This document shows, in pieces, positions 24,801 to 37,693 of a stretch of DNA of 64,000 nt. The stretch spans positions 5,084,001 to 5,148,000 of the forward strand of contig CM034133.1 of assembly GCA_019914995.1 (NCBI GenBank), written 5' to 3'. The notes beneath the pieces are model-generated. The model was not told the DNA's origin. It was given only the letters and a program-made list of their open reading frames with translations, and searched no databases. The translations under genes and the position numbers were made by a program. Source of the stretch: Acanthochlamys bracteata. Its lineage: Eukaryota; Streptophyta; Magnoliopsida; Pandanales; Velloziaceae. Each line of letters starts with the position of its first letter. Position 1 is the stretch's first letter.

Positions 24801-27172
24801 ATAGGACTTGTGAAAGCAAGTGAATAGCTTTTCGACATGGTCAAAGTAGAAATTCATATGTTATGAAGAATATATTAAACCGTTAATCACATTATGAATG
24901 AAGATGGAGATCCACATATTATAAATGGTTTGCTGTGTCGAGAAACATCTACGTTGACCGATGCAGTGCGCTTAGGATGCTACCCACATTTGGGTAACCA
25001 ACAGTATGCCTCTCACCTGCTTATTGGGTGAGGCATATCAAACACTTGCTCAGCCCAATATGGCTACGGCAATGTGGCTAGGGCGACAGTGCCCAAACCT
25101 GGGTGCTTCTAACCATGTCTCGGTGATCATTAGTTATCCTCACCTGTACATGGGGCGAGGCCATACAGTTTTTAGAATTTTGCATCCGCCACCTCTAGAG
25201 GGTGCTCGAATGACCTCCAAAATCAATCCATAACTTTCTCCAGAAGCGAACTTCAACTCCATAACTTCTCAAGAAGCAAACTTCACAATGTTTTGAGTCT
25301 TGAGTTCAACACAATATTTCTCAAGAAACTGGATAACAACTACCTAAGTTGCCAAGATAAGCACACAAAACATAGTTCATTGTCAAAAAAAGTAACACCA
25401 AGCTTAGAACCAAAACCCACATTACAATAGTAATTAATACCCTATGATGCTGAATCAGTTTGGCATAGGATCCACAAAGGCATGACTTGGGCCGAACAAC
25501 TACTTTCTTAGAGAAAATATTCCAACAATCTGTTAATAGTCACACTTCAACGTCATGACAAATAATTTCAGAAATAAAAATACATAGATTTCAAGCAGTT
25601 TGTACAAGATCGAAAACTAGATAGATAAATTTCTTGTCCTACTATTGGCCAAACCACCTGTGCACTAGGTTTAATGTGAGTGCCATGCCAAAACACACGA
25701 TACTAATATGTTTACTAATAACATATTAAGAACAAGGAATTGAGAGATATGAACTAACACAAAGATTTGGAAGATAACAACTACTACATCTACCTACCTT
25801 AATCACTTCCCAGAGACATGGGATGTACCGACTTCGTCTGTTCTTACACATTTTATATTCTACAATCTGCCTATCATAGTCTTTCAACCTCTCTCTAGCT
25901 CTTTTTTTTTTTTTTTTCTTCACCTGTTCTCTTCTTCTGTTGAGATCCAGATCTCTCGACATCTTAGTCTCTCAAAATGTCAAGAACTCAGGCTTTCTCT
26001 TCCGTTACTCCCTTCCTTTTCTCTCTAGCTACATACTTAAACTAAACTATATACTTAAGATGCTAAATCAAATTACATAATTAAGACGCTCATACAGAAT
26101 TAGCACGTATTAACGGTTTGGATGTTACATAAAATCTTACCCAGGATGGCAATCTGAAATCTTCCACCGCAACTGGGCCACCGTAACATCAAGGGCTAGA
26201 ACATCACCATTGCCTGTACCCAGCACCAACAGTGAACACCCATGCCTCTTCTTCTTCTTTTTCTACACATATCCCTACATATCATTAATCACTTTCCCTT
26301 CTGAAAATTTACTTTACAAAACCCATAAGGATTATGTTGAATTGGGTACCTTGGCTTCAATCTCAACCCACTCCATACAAGTATAATCAAGTGAAAGGTG
26401 TCCCTTTTCCTGCTGGTGGAGCATTGATGAAGGATCGGAAGAGCCAATTTTGGAGAATTCAGTTTGGAGTTGTCCTTTCACTGTCTCCCATATCTGCACG
26501 GAAACATTTCAATAAAGGAAACAACATCATTGTCACAATAAAATTGAAAAGTTATCTTTAACATTCTAAATCAAACTGGGGAGGTTCCACAGCCTATAAA
26601 TTACTCTTCTTCAAGTTCACAGATTTTATTACAAAGTAGATAAAGAGCTAACCATGATAATGCCTTAAACACAATGTGTATAATAGGATGTTGCAATAAA
26701 CAAAACATCTCGTTCTCATTCACATTAACATGAGCGCGTCATCTTTAGCATTCTCAATTGAGATTGGGAGGTTCAATTACCAATAAATTAGCATTTCTGA
26801 GTTCAGAATTTCAACTTCCACAAGAAAAAAAAAGAAAAAGAAAAGAAAACAAGCCTTGAATACACTTCAGCAAGAACATCTGTCCTAAAACAAATGTTTC
26901 CGGGGGAAAAAAACAACACTACCTTCTCGTTCAGATTAGCATAAAAAAAATCATCTTTGACTAGTAACTTGAAATTATTCCTCCACAAAAAATTCTGAAA
27001 TTGAAGTTGGAAGGTTTAATTACCTATGAATTACTATTTCGAGTTCATACAATCAATTTTAAGGAAATTGAAGTAAGGTAACCTTGATACGGCCGTCGCT
27101 GGAGACGATGGCGAAAAAATCAGAGCCGGGGCTGAATGTTGCCAGTACATCCCTGAAGTCGGACGCGCTCAT
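18811..27172 (-). CDS. UTP5: WDR43/UTP5 small-subunit processome protein, 12 exons
   Basis: Exons (coding order, high to low): 27083-27172, 26350-26493, 26141-26262, 23999-24150, 23303-23391, 22632-23157, 22225-22410, 21977-22137, 21767-21846, 20535-20646, 19047-19121, 18811-18975. They total 1902 nt with all phases matching and GT-AG borders, giving 633 aa. The start reads MSASDFRDVLATFSPGSDFF; WD40 strands follow (SSDGRIKIWE, LLVLGTGNGDVLALD, MYSAGVDGNVCKID, GVGERYVAIWR). Residues about 490-580 form the Utp12 domain (IIPWIYSVLINQGHYII, then RPLSMLCGRLHLI). The tail is acidic (DESEVEDEDEDIDELVYGEE), as in plant orthologues. WDR43/UTP5 acts in the nucleolus in the t-UTP/UtpA complex, in rRNA transcription and early 18S processing. 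The short exons 9-12 were placed by homology; cDNA would settle them. Confidence 0.93.
19440..19760 (-). other. Coding-like relic in WDR43 intron 10, unidentified
   Basis: Within the 1.4-kb intron between exons 10 and 11, the minus strand has two long stop-free stretches with protein-like composition: one reads GGKWILKADGLERFVQSNF and goes on for about 50 residues, the other reads CNDRYVVLVNGIFYTAPNDD and continues to FKPSSRSGWQDVHLKAFDG. They are in different frames. I cannot name a family. They may be a fragment of another gene carried in by a transposon, or chance. Confidence 0.3.
24960..25200. repeat. GC-rich cluster of short hairpins in WDR43 intron 3
   Basis: In a 2-kb AT-rich intron this 240-bp stretch is markedly GC-richer. 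It contains consecutive short inverted repeats: TACCCACATTTGGGTA, then TGCCTCTCACC with GGGTGAGGCA, then GCCCAAACCTGGGTGC, then CCTCACC with GGGGCGAGG. The arms share a CCTCACC/GGTGAGG theme. It looks like a repetitive element rather than an exon, but I see no clean termini. Confidence 0.5.
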
Positions 27173-28318
27173 GATTACAAATTTACGAGCAACAAACTTT
27201 TGAGATTAATCAAATCAAGAAGAAGAAAGAAAGAAAAATTAGAAGTTTCTGTTGGCCGGAGAGAGGGAGCAGTGGTGGCGGAGGAAAGAAAATCAGGCCT
27301 GGCCGACTATGAAGAAATTATTAAACCCTCCAGGCTGCAGCAGCGGTGCGGCAGACAAAACCCTTCAAACGTTTTTGCGGAACCGGACCAGAGAGAAACG
27401 GATTGAACGATTTTTACAATATCACAGCAATGAACCGGGACCCTTCGTCAAGCCAGCCCGGCTGAACGGATCCTTCTGGCAAAGGTTTACTGAACCGGGT
27501 TAAACCGGTCCTGTTTGTTCGGGAAGTTTTGTTCGGAAACCATCACTCCTGGATGAGACGATTGAAGAAGCAGTAAAATAGCCTCGAAATCTTCTGTTTT
27601 ATTTATTTTTTTTGTTAGGCGTAAATCTTTTTTCCCCTTTTTGAATTTTGCTTTTATATTTACTATGAGAAATCAGAAGGGAGGGGAACGTTTTTCTGTA
27701 GCAAGCTACTTATGTGAAAGCAGAGTTTTTTCAAACTCATTTTTTAAAAAATGAGTTTATTGTAAAATAAACAACTGTAAAAGTTGAGACTTTTTTAAAA
27801 GAAAGCAAACCTACCTTTTATTACAGCTGGCTTACGACTTTAAACCGGACCGATGCTGGTTAGCCATAACCAGACAAAGAAATAGCTTTGTACGTTATGT
27901 ATTAGCTTAAACGATCATACAGTTTGCTTTTGCAATCAATAATCAAGTGCCTATTTAAAGATGGAGTTGCAGAACATGCATGAAATCAATTCTCACAAAA
28001 AAGGACCAATCAAGCAAATCAGAAACAGGATCCAAGTTCATCATTTCTTCAGGCCATACCGTTCAAGGTTATCCATATAGTATTTACTCAGATGTCTGGC
28101 AGATACTTCTTATGTGAAGGGCACGAGGGCACGAGAACAAAGTACCGCATGGGTTCGGCTGAGAATATGGATTACAGAGTAGCTTAACATAAAAACTGAA
28201 AACCGAATATACAGCCTGATGCTAGACTAGAAACACCTGCATAATTTGCATGTACAAATAACACAGGCCTCAACAACTTGATCGTTCATGGCTGCTCCCT
28301 AGACATTCAGTTCATCAA
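27173..28318. promoter_or_regulatory. Intergenic region: WDR43 upstream and primase 3' flank
   Basis: About 1.1 kb separates the WDR43 start codon from the primase stop codon; both genes are on the minus strand. The first 370 bp upstream of WDR43 are relatively GC-rich with the repeated theme ACCGGG/CCGGTT (27429-27510), plausible 5' untranslated and core promoter sequence. No clear TATA box is placed. The part next to 28318 should hold the primase 3' untranslated region. A perfect palindrome lies at 27733-27758. Confidence 0.45.
27733..27758. repeat. Perfect 26-bp AT-rich palindrome
   Basis: AAACTCATTTTTT is followed directly by its exact reverse complement AAAAAATGAGTTT. It lies in the intergenic region between WDR43 and primase and could be the centre of an eroded fold-back MITE. 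Confidence 0.8.
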
Positions 28319-31300
28319 TTAAAAGCTGAAGGAACTTTTAGATTCTTGCTGGATCTTCTTGTTGTATGAATCCATCAGCTCCTCCTACAGAGAAGTTAAT
28401 AAAACTGGTGGTAGTTAAGAGTAATCCTGCAGCAAGTGGATAGCAGGCAGAACAGAACTCTATGTAAAAATGTACTCAACCAAAATGCCACATAGATCAT
28501 AGTTTGCTTTCCAGTTAATTGCTGTAGACCTCTGTAGATAAATAAAACAAAGCAAACAAAACAATAAAGCATTTGAGTCCGTACCTATGATAAGTTTAAT
28601 TTGCTGATTAACACTACAAGTTACATCCCTTGCAATGGCTTGTATGTTTATAATGGATTTATTGTAAAAGAGAAAGACTTGCATAGATAGTAGGGAATCC
28701 TACCGTGTAATTGGTTTCATTTTATCAGATCCATAAGACCTACAACCCAACAACATTTCAACCATGACATGCCTTGCCACTAGAATGGTGAGAATATTCG
28801 AACAGCATAGTCACATTATATCATTGAAGATGCTAAGCACATTTTGTAAAAGAAAAGGATATGATTTAGCATTACTATTTTATAGCTTTGTCAGTGTTCA
28901 GTTGCACAATGTTAATTCAAAGTAATCATCAAAACCATAACAGAAATGATGGGAAACAAAAAGAAGACCTACTTTGCAGGTTTCCAAGAGTGGTTGCAAA
29001 AAAGACGACTGGAAGAATTTGATGTATTTCCCAAGCGAAGTTCTTTCCCATTCTGTTAACATAAATAAGACAAAAAGGTTGAATCATAATCATTGTAATA
29101 ACAATATTCACAGTTAAATACATCGTTTTAGTAATAGTACTATCAGTGAGTGTTAATTTATGTAGCTGATTGGATTTGGTTAACACGTCAGAATCCACTG
29201 TATAAAATTGCAACAGGTGTATCCAAGTTACTTTGTGCTTACCATTCCCAGACTCCATTCTCATGTCCGCACAGTTGAGCTCTTCCATTAGCTACAGATA
29301 TTATCATCAACAGTTAATTGTTACACTTCAGTTATTTATAAAGTGAAAATCATGAAAGTTGTAAGGAAACACAATGGCTGTTATTTGTAGGCCTCAAATA
29401 AGCAAATATCTGAAGGTCCAAAATAAAGAAGCAATGAAAAAATTGGATGAGGCCATAGTAACTTCATTTTTCCTTGTTAACTAGAAGGTCATTCTTTTAA
29501 AAACATAAAACTCATAATCCAAAGTCTACATGATGCCATAAGAATTCATAAAAGATCAATCTAATTACAATTTGTAGATGCTCAGTGCAAGGGAGGTGAA
29601 CCATATATCCTCCATAGAAAGAGAAGGAAAGCAAATCACAACATTCAATCAAAAACTAAAATAATTGTGTGCTTCATCAAGTGTTTATGTGTGCCATTGC
29701 TTCCGTACCAGATTCACATGGTTAGGGGATCTGGTCAGGGGACCATCTCTGAGAGAAATATGCAACACCTACCCATGCTTTCACCAGGAATAGTTGGTTC
29801 CTCTATGACCGATAGTACATTAAAGTCTCAATTTCTAATGCATAAACAATAAAACTAAATCAGGTGGTGATTCAACATGAACTAGATTACCATAACTGGT
29901 AAAGGTGACATAAGTTGCTCATCTCGAAATTCAATCCTATCACTCAAAAGGTACTTAAAAAAGCTAGTTCGCATAGTTTACAAATTTGTGGACCTTCCAA
30001 CCTGAGCACCATGCAATAAACAAAAGAAAATAAAACATACACATTCACAGACCAAATTAAAAGATAGTACTCCAAATCCAAGTCTTTGTTAAAGAAAATG
30101 CACTGTATATCCATAAGGATGTGGGTTCATTTATAAGGCCTTGCTTTGATGAAGGGCTTCCTTGACAAGAATAATAAGAACCATATAATCAGTCTTCACA
30201 AAAAGGTAATTTCAAACAAATACAAATAAGAATAACTTTGTTACAATTAAAAGATAAACAAATGCAAGTCTAAAAGCAAAGTCACTTAACGGAAGAACTT
30301 AGCAGACATTAAAACTAGCGTCTACATGCAGCGCACCAGTAACTGTGCAACTGTACTGTTATTATTAAATGAGAAGCAGTCTGGATGAACAACATGACTT
30401 AACTCACCTGGGAAAGGGTTGGAATAGCTGTAAGATCAAATTCCTCACAATGAAGAGGATCAATTGGAACACATACAAAACCTATGGAATGCAACATAAA
30501 GAGAACAAAAGTTCATTCAAAGTTTAACCGCCTTGTCAATGAGCAAAAATAACAGAGATATATGGACGGATAATCAGAAGTATAGTAGTGTCATTGCATT
30601 CTACCTGTTTTTGGGTGAACACAGAAGGGTGCTTTTAGCAAATGATTCATATGCTTTGTAACCTAGTACAAGATAAGTTAACTCAGGTTTAGGAAAGCAG
30701 ATCTGCAGGAAATACAAGTATGATTAGGCAAGAAAGAGGTCGCCACCAACCTCCATGTCAAGTCTGGGATAGGTATAAGAGAAAATTATCTCATCTATAT
30801 GCCTCCTTAATCCCTGCGTCTGTAAAAAGTGCAAATACTACAACATTAAACATAATTTATGGCCCTAAGCATTGGTGAAGTGATCTTCTCGTCAGTATCT
30901 GCATAGGATAAGGTCTGATTATTGAACTGGTCTTAATAAGCATGTTAGATAAGCATGTTGAGTAGAGAAACATCAAAACCTGTAAGCATGGCAGCTGGCA
31001 ACATAGGCATTCTGTTGCCTTGATGATTATGCATAGTCAAATACTACCGTTCCTTAAATTTACTTGCTAGCAAAAGAAACTATCTCGAATCCAGATTTCA
31101 ATATTCAACTTTATGAGAAAGAAATGAATCAAGACCTTCTTGTTTCCAGATTGCAATACATGTTTTAACTGCTCCCATCTCACCAAATTGATATCTTCCT
31201 TAGGAGTTGAGGATTTTCGCTTTCCTTGCCATTTGCCTTGGATCTCTGATGCAATGGCTGAAAAGAACAACTTCACCATTAGAGACAGAAAAATGAATTA

Positions 31301-33082
31301 TACGTTTTCTGAGGACACAGCTGATCCAAGAAACAATTATAACGGTCCTTACATTCATCTAGGATGAGTTCAAGGATCTTGTTACTTCTCTCCTCTGATT
31401 CAAACAATTTCTGACTAGAAAGTAACCTTTCTTCAAAAAAGACCTTCAAAAATTCATCATATGTTCTCCTGCATAAGGTCAAGTACAGTTTTATTTCCAA
31501 ATTGTTCTTTGATGTATACTGTAGTTAAATTGCATGTATTACATCTTCAAACTAAAACTTACGAAAGAAAAGGATGAAGAACTTGTCCTGTCAGAGATAC
31601 TTTCTTTAGACGATTTTCACCACCCTGAAACATGAAACAAGCAAAGAATGACTGGATGCTTAGCATGCCTAAAGAAAAAGTGTACAACAGTCATCATACT
31701 ACAGCGAATCACCTTATACAGACGAAAATAGTCAGCTATAGAAGCTCTCTGTTCATTAGTCAGCCTAAGTGAAAAGAGCACGTCAACTCCATGAGCAAGA
31801 AAAACCAGACAAGCTACAATTATAGATTATTTTCCCTCTACCTTCTTGCAGAAGCATCACAAACCCAACAATGTACACCACGACGGCCACTGAATACCCA
31901 TAAGATGTGACAGAAACCAAAATCATCTGCAATATGCAAACAAGTACTATTAAGGTAACATTTCAGTCGCAAGTGAATTGTACTATGAAGCCAAGAGCAT
32001 TGCTCAACAGAATAGATGCTTCAACTTTAGGCAGGATCAACCTCTGAGAGTAGTATCAATCACTTTAATTGCAGCAGTCATCAAAGGCCAGCAGTCCATA
32101 CAGACATCCGCTCCAGAGCAGCAATATCTCACATCATCATAATCTGTTATATCCTGGTCACAAAGAGAAGATGTTGAGATAGATTGAAGGAGAACATAAC
32201 TAAAAGTTCCATTTCAAGCAAAAGAGAACTAACTTACAATGTCGAAAATGAGTTCCCTCTCTACAGGCGTGAAAGCACCTTGAGCAAATTGGTTCTTCTT
32301 ACTCGGCTGTTACATGAAATTTCACAAACTAATAAAAAGAGTGCAACAAAATAATTCAAAAGAAAATTCTAAATTCTTTTACAAGAGACGAATGCTGCAT
32401 AACTTGCCTCTATGCTGTACAGAGGCCCAATGTCAACCTTATAAGGGCATTTCTCTCTAATAGCGCTCTCCATTTGACTGGCACTATTAAATGACTGGAA
32501 GCGAAGATATACTTCATTTTCTAAGGTAAATGAGAATTCTCTCCGGCAAAAATAGAATGGTGTACATGCTGGATGCTTCCCGTCTGAGAAGCAAATGGAA
32601 TAAGTGTAATAAACATATGCAAGAGAAGTAGGAAAAAAACACGAAGTGATTGGTTACCATTGCCATAGGACATCCATTTGAACATATCGGCATAAGGAAA
32701 AAGCTTTCCTGCCAATAAAAGAACCATTTCCTATCAGCAATTAGATTATTTCAACAATAAAATTCACAAACCATAAATATTGAGTCAATAGCACTAAGTA
32801 CTCCAGCAAAGTAAACGCCGCATCCCACACCCTTCCAAAATAATGCTTCACCCACTTCACTATGCCACAGATGGCAGGATATACAGCTATAACAGTGTAT
32901 TACTTGTGCTAGTAGGTTTATCATGCATGGAAAAAATGGGAAAGAAAAGATAGTGCAAGCTTATTACCATAGTAAATTTTGAGATAATCAGCATTGAAAC
33001 CTTTCTGAATGGTGTTAACTTGCTTGTCTTCCTGCTCACTTCCATCAATTTGCATACTGTCTCTTCTGTCATGGCCGCTCAT
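28319..33082 (-). CDS. PRI1: DNA primase small (catalytic) subunit, 16 exons
   Basis: Exons: 32968-33082, 32658-32708, 32408-32583, 32238-32306, 32042-32153, 31842-31926, 31713-31764, 31563-31624, 31353-31468, 31136-31257, 30751-30819, 30605-30662, 30408-30481, 29243-29291, 28973-29052, 28319-28384. Sum 1356 nt, phases consistent, 451 aa (human PRIM1 is 420 aa). This subunit of the polymerase alpha-primase complex makes the RNA primers for nuclear DNA replication. Visible hallmarks: [15 protein letters not shown] near residue 56; [25 protein letters not shown] with the metal-binding Asp pair D136/D138; zinc-type cysteines in [13 protein letters not shown] (147-159); nucleotide-binding SGRRGVHCW (187-195); PRLDMEV with the third Asp, D341; and [13 protein letters not shown] near the C-terminus. 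Intron 3 (32307-32407) has a GC donor (GAG then GCAAGT); the other introns are GT-AG. The start at 33082 is the first ATG of this frame. Confidence 0.95.
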
Positions 33083-33703
33083 GATATCAAACTTAATCCT
33101 AACCAATGGCTTGAAGATCAGGAATTATCCAGAAATCAAACTTGAACCTCAATCAAGATAGCAATGTCTAAATACACAGAAACTTTATAACAGCACCGTA
33201 TCATAATACATTTAAGGAGAAACAACAGAATTATAGTATCATGGGTGGTTCTGAAGATCATGCAAAAACACTCACCAGCAAACACATGATCATTATAAAT
33301 GTTAATAGCTCCATTGCAATATTCTTAACTATCATATGATCTAAAGTTGTTTGATGTCTTTAAACCAAACAGTGACTTCTGAACAAAGGAAATGTACAAT
33401 CATTTGAAACATCTGTTTTCCACATCAGGACTATTTTGAGAAATCTCACAAAAAAAAAAAAATTGAACTATACTGAATTTCAGAAACGAAGAACACATGG
33501 AATAACCTTACTGACGAAACCCGGAACGGATCAAGAGGTGACTGATGAGCTCCAAGCTTGCCTGTCCGGTTCCAACACAAAGTTCCCAGTTTATGAAACC
33601 CAAATCCAACTGTTCCGCCCTATTCCAGCAAAATCACCGCTTCTTCTCGTCCGCAGAAACAACCGGAGAAGATTTCGTCGAATTTGTGAAGCAGAGAAGC
33701 GAA

Positions 33704-33749
<46 letters not shown>

Positions 33750-34044
33750 AACTGATGTCTTGGAGTAAAAAAGGAGTTTAATGGCGGTCACTGGATTCCC
33801 GCCAAAATCTGGTTTTAGGGTTCTCAACAACGGATGAAGGTTGGATTGAACCCAAAGTGTCTCGAGCCATGATTGATCAGACAAATGACCCAAATTTCGT
33901 TTTCTTTTTTCAAAATTTGAAGTTCCAACTATTTTACATATATTAATTATTATATTTAATTTTACTTCTATTTTTATATTAAACTTCACTTTCATTAAAG
34001 ATGTACTATAAATTTTACTTCACATATCTTAATTAATATTTAAC
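33083..34044. promoter_or_regulatory. Primase upstream region with GA microsatellite
   Basis: Upstream of the primase start codon. From about 33480 to 33850 the sequence is less AT-rich and contains the GA repeat at 33706-33743, which on the gene strand is a CT tract, a frequent feature of plant 5' untranslated regions. A non-coding first exon is possible but I cannot place its splice site. Confidence 0.45.
33706..33743. repeat. (AG)n microsatellite, about 19 units
   Basis: Uninterrupted AG dinucleotides over about 38 bp followed by a run of G. It is likely to vary in length between individuals. Confidence 0.9.
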
Positions 34045-34888
34045 TGGAGATGGCAATTTGAATTGATAGATCGATTTCGAATTGACTCATTTAATAATCG
34101 GACCAAGTTCGTTTAACTCTAATCTAACTCATAGATTTATCGGATCAAAATTGTCAATTCTAATCCAATCTATTAATAACCGAGTTAAATTCGGATCGAT
34201 CTATATAATAATTATAATTTTAATTATAATTCTACATATATAATTTTCGCGAAATTTTAAAATCAGCTGAAATAAAAATGTACGATATTTTTATTGACAA
34301 CATATAATGAATGCTCGTCAAAATGTGCATTCCTTAGTATATTCATCGGTTCTTAAAATATCTTTAAAAAATAATTTTTATTTTTTGAAACTATATGGTA
34401 ACAACTGAAATTTTATTATTATAAATATATTAAGAATTTCAATAAAATTTTTTATAAACATAACTATCTAAATATATTTTGATAAAATTTTTTATATGAA
34501 ATAGTTATTAAAAAAACACATATATAGTAATACTTTCAATAATATTATAATTCTTATCTTATACTATTTTACTAAAGTATGAAAATAAACGATTAATTAT
34601 AAATACAATATAATTTAATAATTTATAAATTACTATTATGGATTATCTTTTTGTTAATATTTTATTATACAGTAAGAAAAAATAAAAAATTATTCTTTTC
34701 AAGAGAAGGGAATTATGTCTGATGGGTCAATTTCGGATTAATCTGAATCGATCCATTTAATAACCTAATCAAAATTCGTTCAACCCTGACCTAACCTATA
34801 TATTTATACAGGTCAAATCTTCTAATCTTAATCCTAATTAAATGGATATGTTTCAGATTGAGTTTCATATCATATATTGCCACCCCTA
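34045..34888. mobile_element. hAT-type MITE, 844 bp
   Basis: The ends are TGGAGATGGCAA and TTGCCACCCCTA, imperfect inverted repeats. Flanks are TATTTAAC (34037-34044) and TATTTAAT (34889-34896), an 8-bp hAT-type target duplication matching at 7 of 8 positions. The interior is non-coding and AT-rich with GGGTCAA-type motifs near both ends. The element at 53452-54024 belongs to the same family. Confidence 0.75.
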
Positions 34889-34896
34889 TATTTAAT

Positions 34897-36833
34897 TCTT
34901 TTTTCACAAAACTTTAATTTTTATATAACTCTACTTTCACAAAATTTACTTTTATAAAATTTATATTTAAAAAATTAAAACACTTCCTTAATAATAAGCC
35001 ATTAAATTGTGGAGCTTCTACAGTCATAGTTGGCAGAACCAAATCGAACATCAATTCAAAATTTTGTCTAGTTGATCCGACAAGTGAATCTAGCGAGTCA
35101 GCATAGTGTCTGCCAATATAAGACATTGCAGGCTTGTAGAAGAAGAATTTTGTTTCTCTTTGCCATAAATTCCTATGAGAATTGTTTCTCCACCGTGCTT
35201 GGTGCGATCTTTCTTCCTTGCCGCCAATCACCTAGACGGCATCTTTTCGACCTTCTCGTTGCTTCCCTCATTATCGCAATCCTCTTCGCCATCGCTTAGG
35301 CGACTAACTGAGCCAATCGCATCAGCAAATGAAAATCCTAAATATTGTCGAACTCACTGCCGGTGATATGGCCTCACCAGCTACAACAAATTCATCTCCC
35401 TGTCTTCCTATTACTCTTCCTTATCTAATCGAGCTTCAATTTCAGCCGAATTGCATTAGTTCTTGAGCTTATCAGGCCGTCATCAGATTCACTATTTTTG
35501 ACTATCAGAGTCCTCATTTAGTTTTGTTGCCTTCTTTGATGAGTACTGCTACTACTGTGATCTTTTTGGCTATTAATTTTCCCCTTTGGCTAGAATTCGA
35601 GAGTTTGCTGAAATCTAACGAGCCAGTGGATATGGCCTGGATGAGTTTTAATCTCTTCTATTTTTTTTTTCAACTTGCTATTGAACCATTGACTGATACT
35701 TTTTATCCTAAGTGTTTCGGATTAACTCAACTGATTGGTTCACAAAGTTGAGGAGCATTTTCTCGAACGAACTAGAATAACACGTGCTTTGCAGTATTCT
35801 TAGCAAGATTCCTGTTATTAAGATTCGCTTTCTGACAATCATAGAACTACTCGGATTGAAAGCCAGGCATTTTGTGGAGGATGTAGTTGATGAAGGCAAG
35901 AGATAGCGCCACGTCACCCAAGAACTCTAAACACTCGTAAGAAAACTTATTTTAGCATGATATAAGATAAATAGCATACATGTGCAAAGCCAAGCGTGCT
36001 GCTACTACTGAAGGTAAATAGCATAGCAGAAATTTCTGGTTGGATGAGGAGTAACGATGTGGTTAATTTATTTGTACATAGTGTTTGGTTCGTTATGAAT
36101 GGAGATGAATAGAGGTGAAAATAAATCAATTCAGATCTTTCACCATGTTTGTCAACTCTTCAGTAAATAACTGAAAGGTAGATGTTAACCATCTTTCATT
36201 CCATATAGAGGTGAAATTCATACCCCTAAATCAGTTTGGAGTAAAGAAAACTCATTATTACCGTTACACTTAATTTCTCTTCTCTCGTGCGCTCTATGTA
36301 TTTATTACATCTTCACTCATTCTCTTCTCTCATTACATCTCTTTCTCTCTCATTCTTCTTCCGAGCACGTGTTCGATTCTTCTCTCTCCAAATTGTAGGA
36401 ATTCCTATCTTTGATTCATTTTTTCTTCTTCAAAAGTAAGAAAAATATTCCAAGGGATTCAGGTACGCTTTTTTTTCCATTTTCTCATCACATTTTTACT
36501 TTTCGCTTTCCAATCAAGCAATCTAACTGAAATTAACGAATTTCTAAACGTTTTTGCTGTTTGATTAAGTATGATAGAATCGTGATTGTAATTTAGAATT
36601 TATGTTGACTAATTATATATTTTTTTCAAATATTTTTGTTATTTTCTTCTGATCCAGGATCGTGATAATGATCTATCGAATGAAGCTTTTGGATAATCTA
36701 GTTTGTTGAATAAAACCTACCAGTTTAGCTTAGCAGATAAGAAACTAGATGTTGAAATATATTCATACATATGATAATTGGAACCCCTTATTGAGTTGCT
36801 AAATTAAAAAATTGTAATTAGTATGCTGCTTAA
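34897..36833. other. No recognised gene; unassigned sequence
   Basis: Several short open frames occur at 35070-35750 (for example MSTATTVIFLAINFPLWLEF on the plus strand) without a family match. A pyrimidine-rich block at 36240-36430 followed by AAAGTAAG at 36431-36438 resembles a plant 5' untranslated region with a splice donor, but no coding sequence follows. Confidence 0.35.
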
Positions 36834-37083
36834 AAGTATGTTCGGGGGAGCTTTTTTTTTTCAACTTTTTATTTTACGTTTCTCAATAAAGCTTCTAAAA
36901 TATTTTACAGAAATTTTAAAAAATTTTTTTTAATACAAAAAAAAACTACGTCGTGAAATTTTTTTATTAGTTATTTTTATTATTTTTTTTGAAATAAAAA
37001 AGTAATGCTCGTTTTTCAAAAATTCCTAAAATATCTATTTTTTTTGAAAAACTTTTTTTTAATAAGCACTCCCAAACATCCTT
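36834..37083. mobile_element. Tourist-like MITE, 250 bp
   Basis: Inverted ends AAGTATGTTCGGGGGAGC and (reverse complement of the right end) AAGGATGTTTGGGAGTGC, flanked by TAA on both sides (36831-36833 and 37084-37086). Non-coding, with poly-A/T runs. Related MITEs: 3948-4208, 45397-45710, 49190-49423. Confidence 0.65.
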
Positions 37084-37086
37084 TAA

Positions 37087-37693
37087 ATCTTATATAAAGT
37101 GTTGTACTTTTTAGTTTTAAAGCAACATATATTCTTCTTCGTGGATCTTATTTATGCATGATGGAATGTTTGAAGCTCATTTAACCGTGTCATATATATA
37201 AATTAGGAATAATTATATTTTTTTAAAATAAAATTTTTAAATATTTATAAAAATATATTAAAAAATATAAAATAAATAAATAAATAATAAAATTTTGGCA
37301 AACGTTTTTCCAGATCTTGTTCCTGTCCGCCGCTAGCACTTGGTATTCTCACCCGCGAGTCATTTATCGAAGAAAACTGATGTTACAATCATATTAAACT
37401 AAACTAATATAATTTGAAGCCTATTTCAAATAAATATTTATATTTTTAAATAATTTTTTATTGTATTTATAAAAGTTTTTAAATTAAAAAAATTATATTT
37501 TATAATTATTAACTAAAAATACTTATTTTCTACAAAATTTTTAAATACAAGAGCTCCGACATTATTATGCACTTACGCTTCCTTTCCAATTTTTTTCTTT
37601 TCTTCAGTTTTGAGCAATGGCTACAATGTTGAACTAGAACAACAATCACGAACAACAAGCACAGAAAAATCTAAATCAAGATAGATTGAGAGA
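37087..37693. other. AT-rich upstream region of the XXT gene
   Basis: Mostly A/T runs, including AATAAATAAATAAATAATAA near 37270, which look like eroded MITE sequence. The last 120 bp before 37694 are less AT-rich and may be the original XXT promoter or leader. No gene seen. Confidence 0.4.

Noticed and set aside
25006-25233. 75-codon open frame in WDR43 intron 3
   Set aside because: Falls in the GC-rich hairpin cluster; the absence of stops follows from base composition.
33436-33781. Open frames rich in Glu-Arg
   Set aside because: They are translations of the AG microsatellite and of the primase upstream region.
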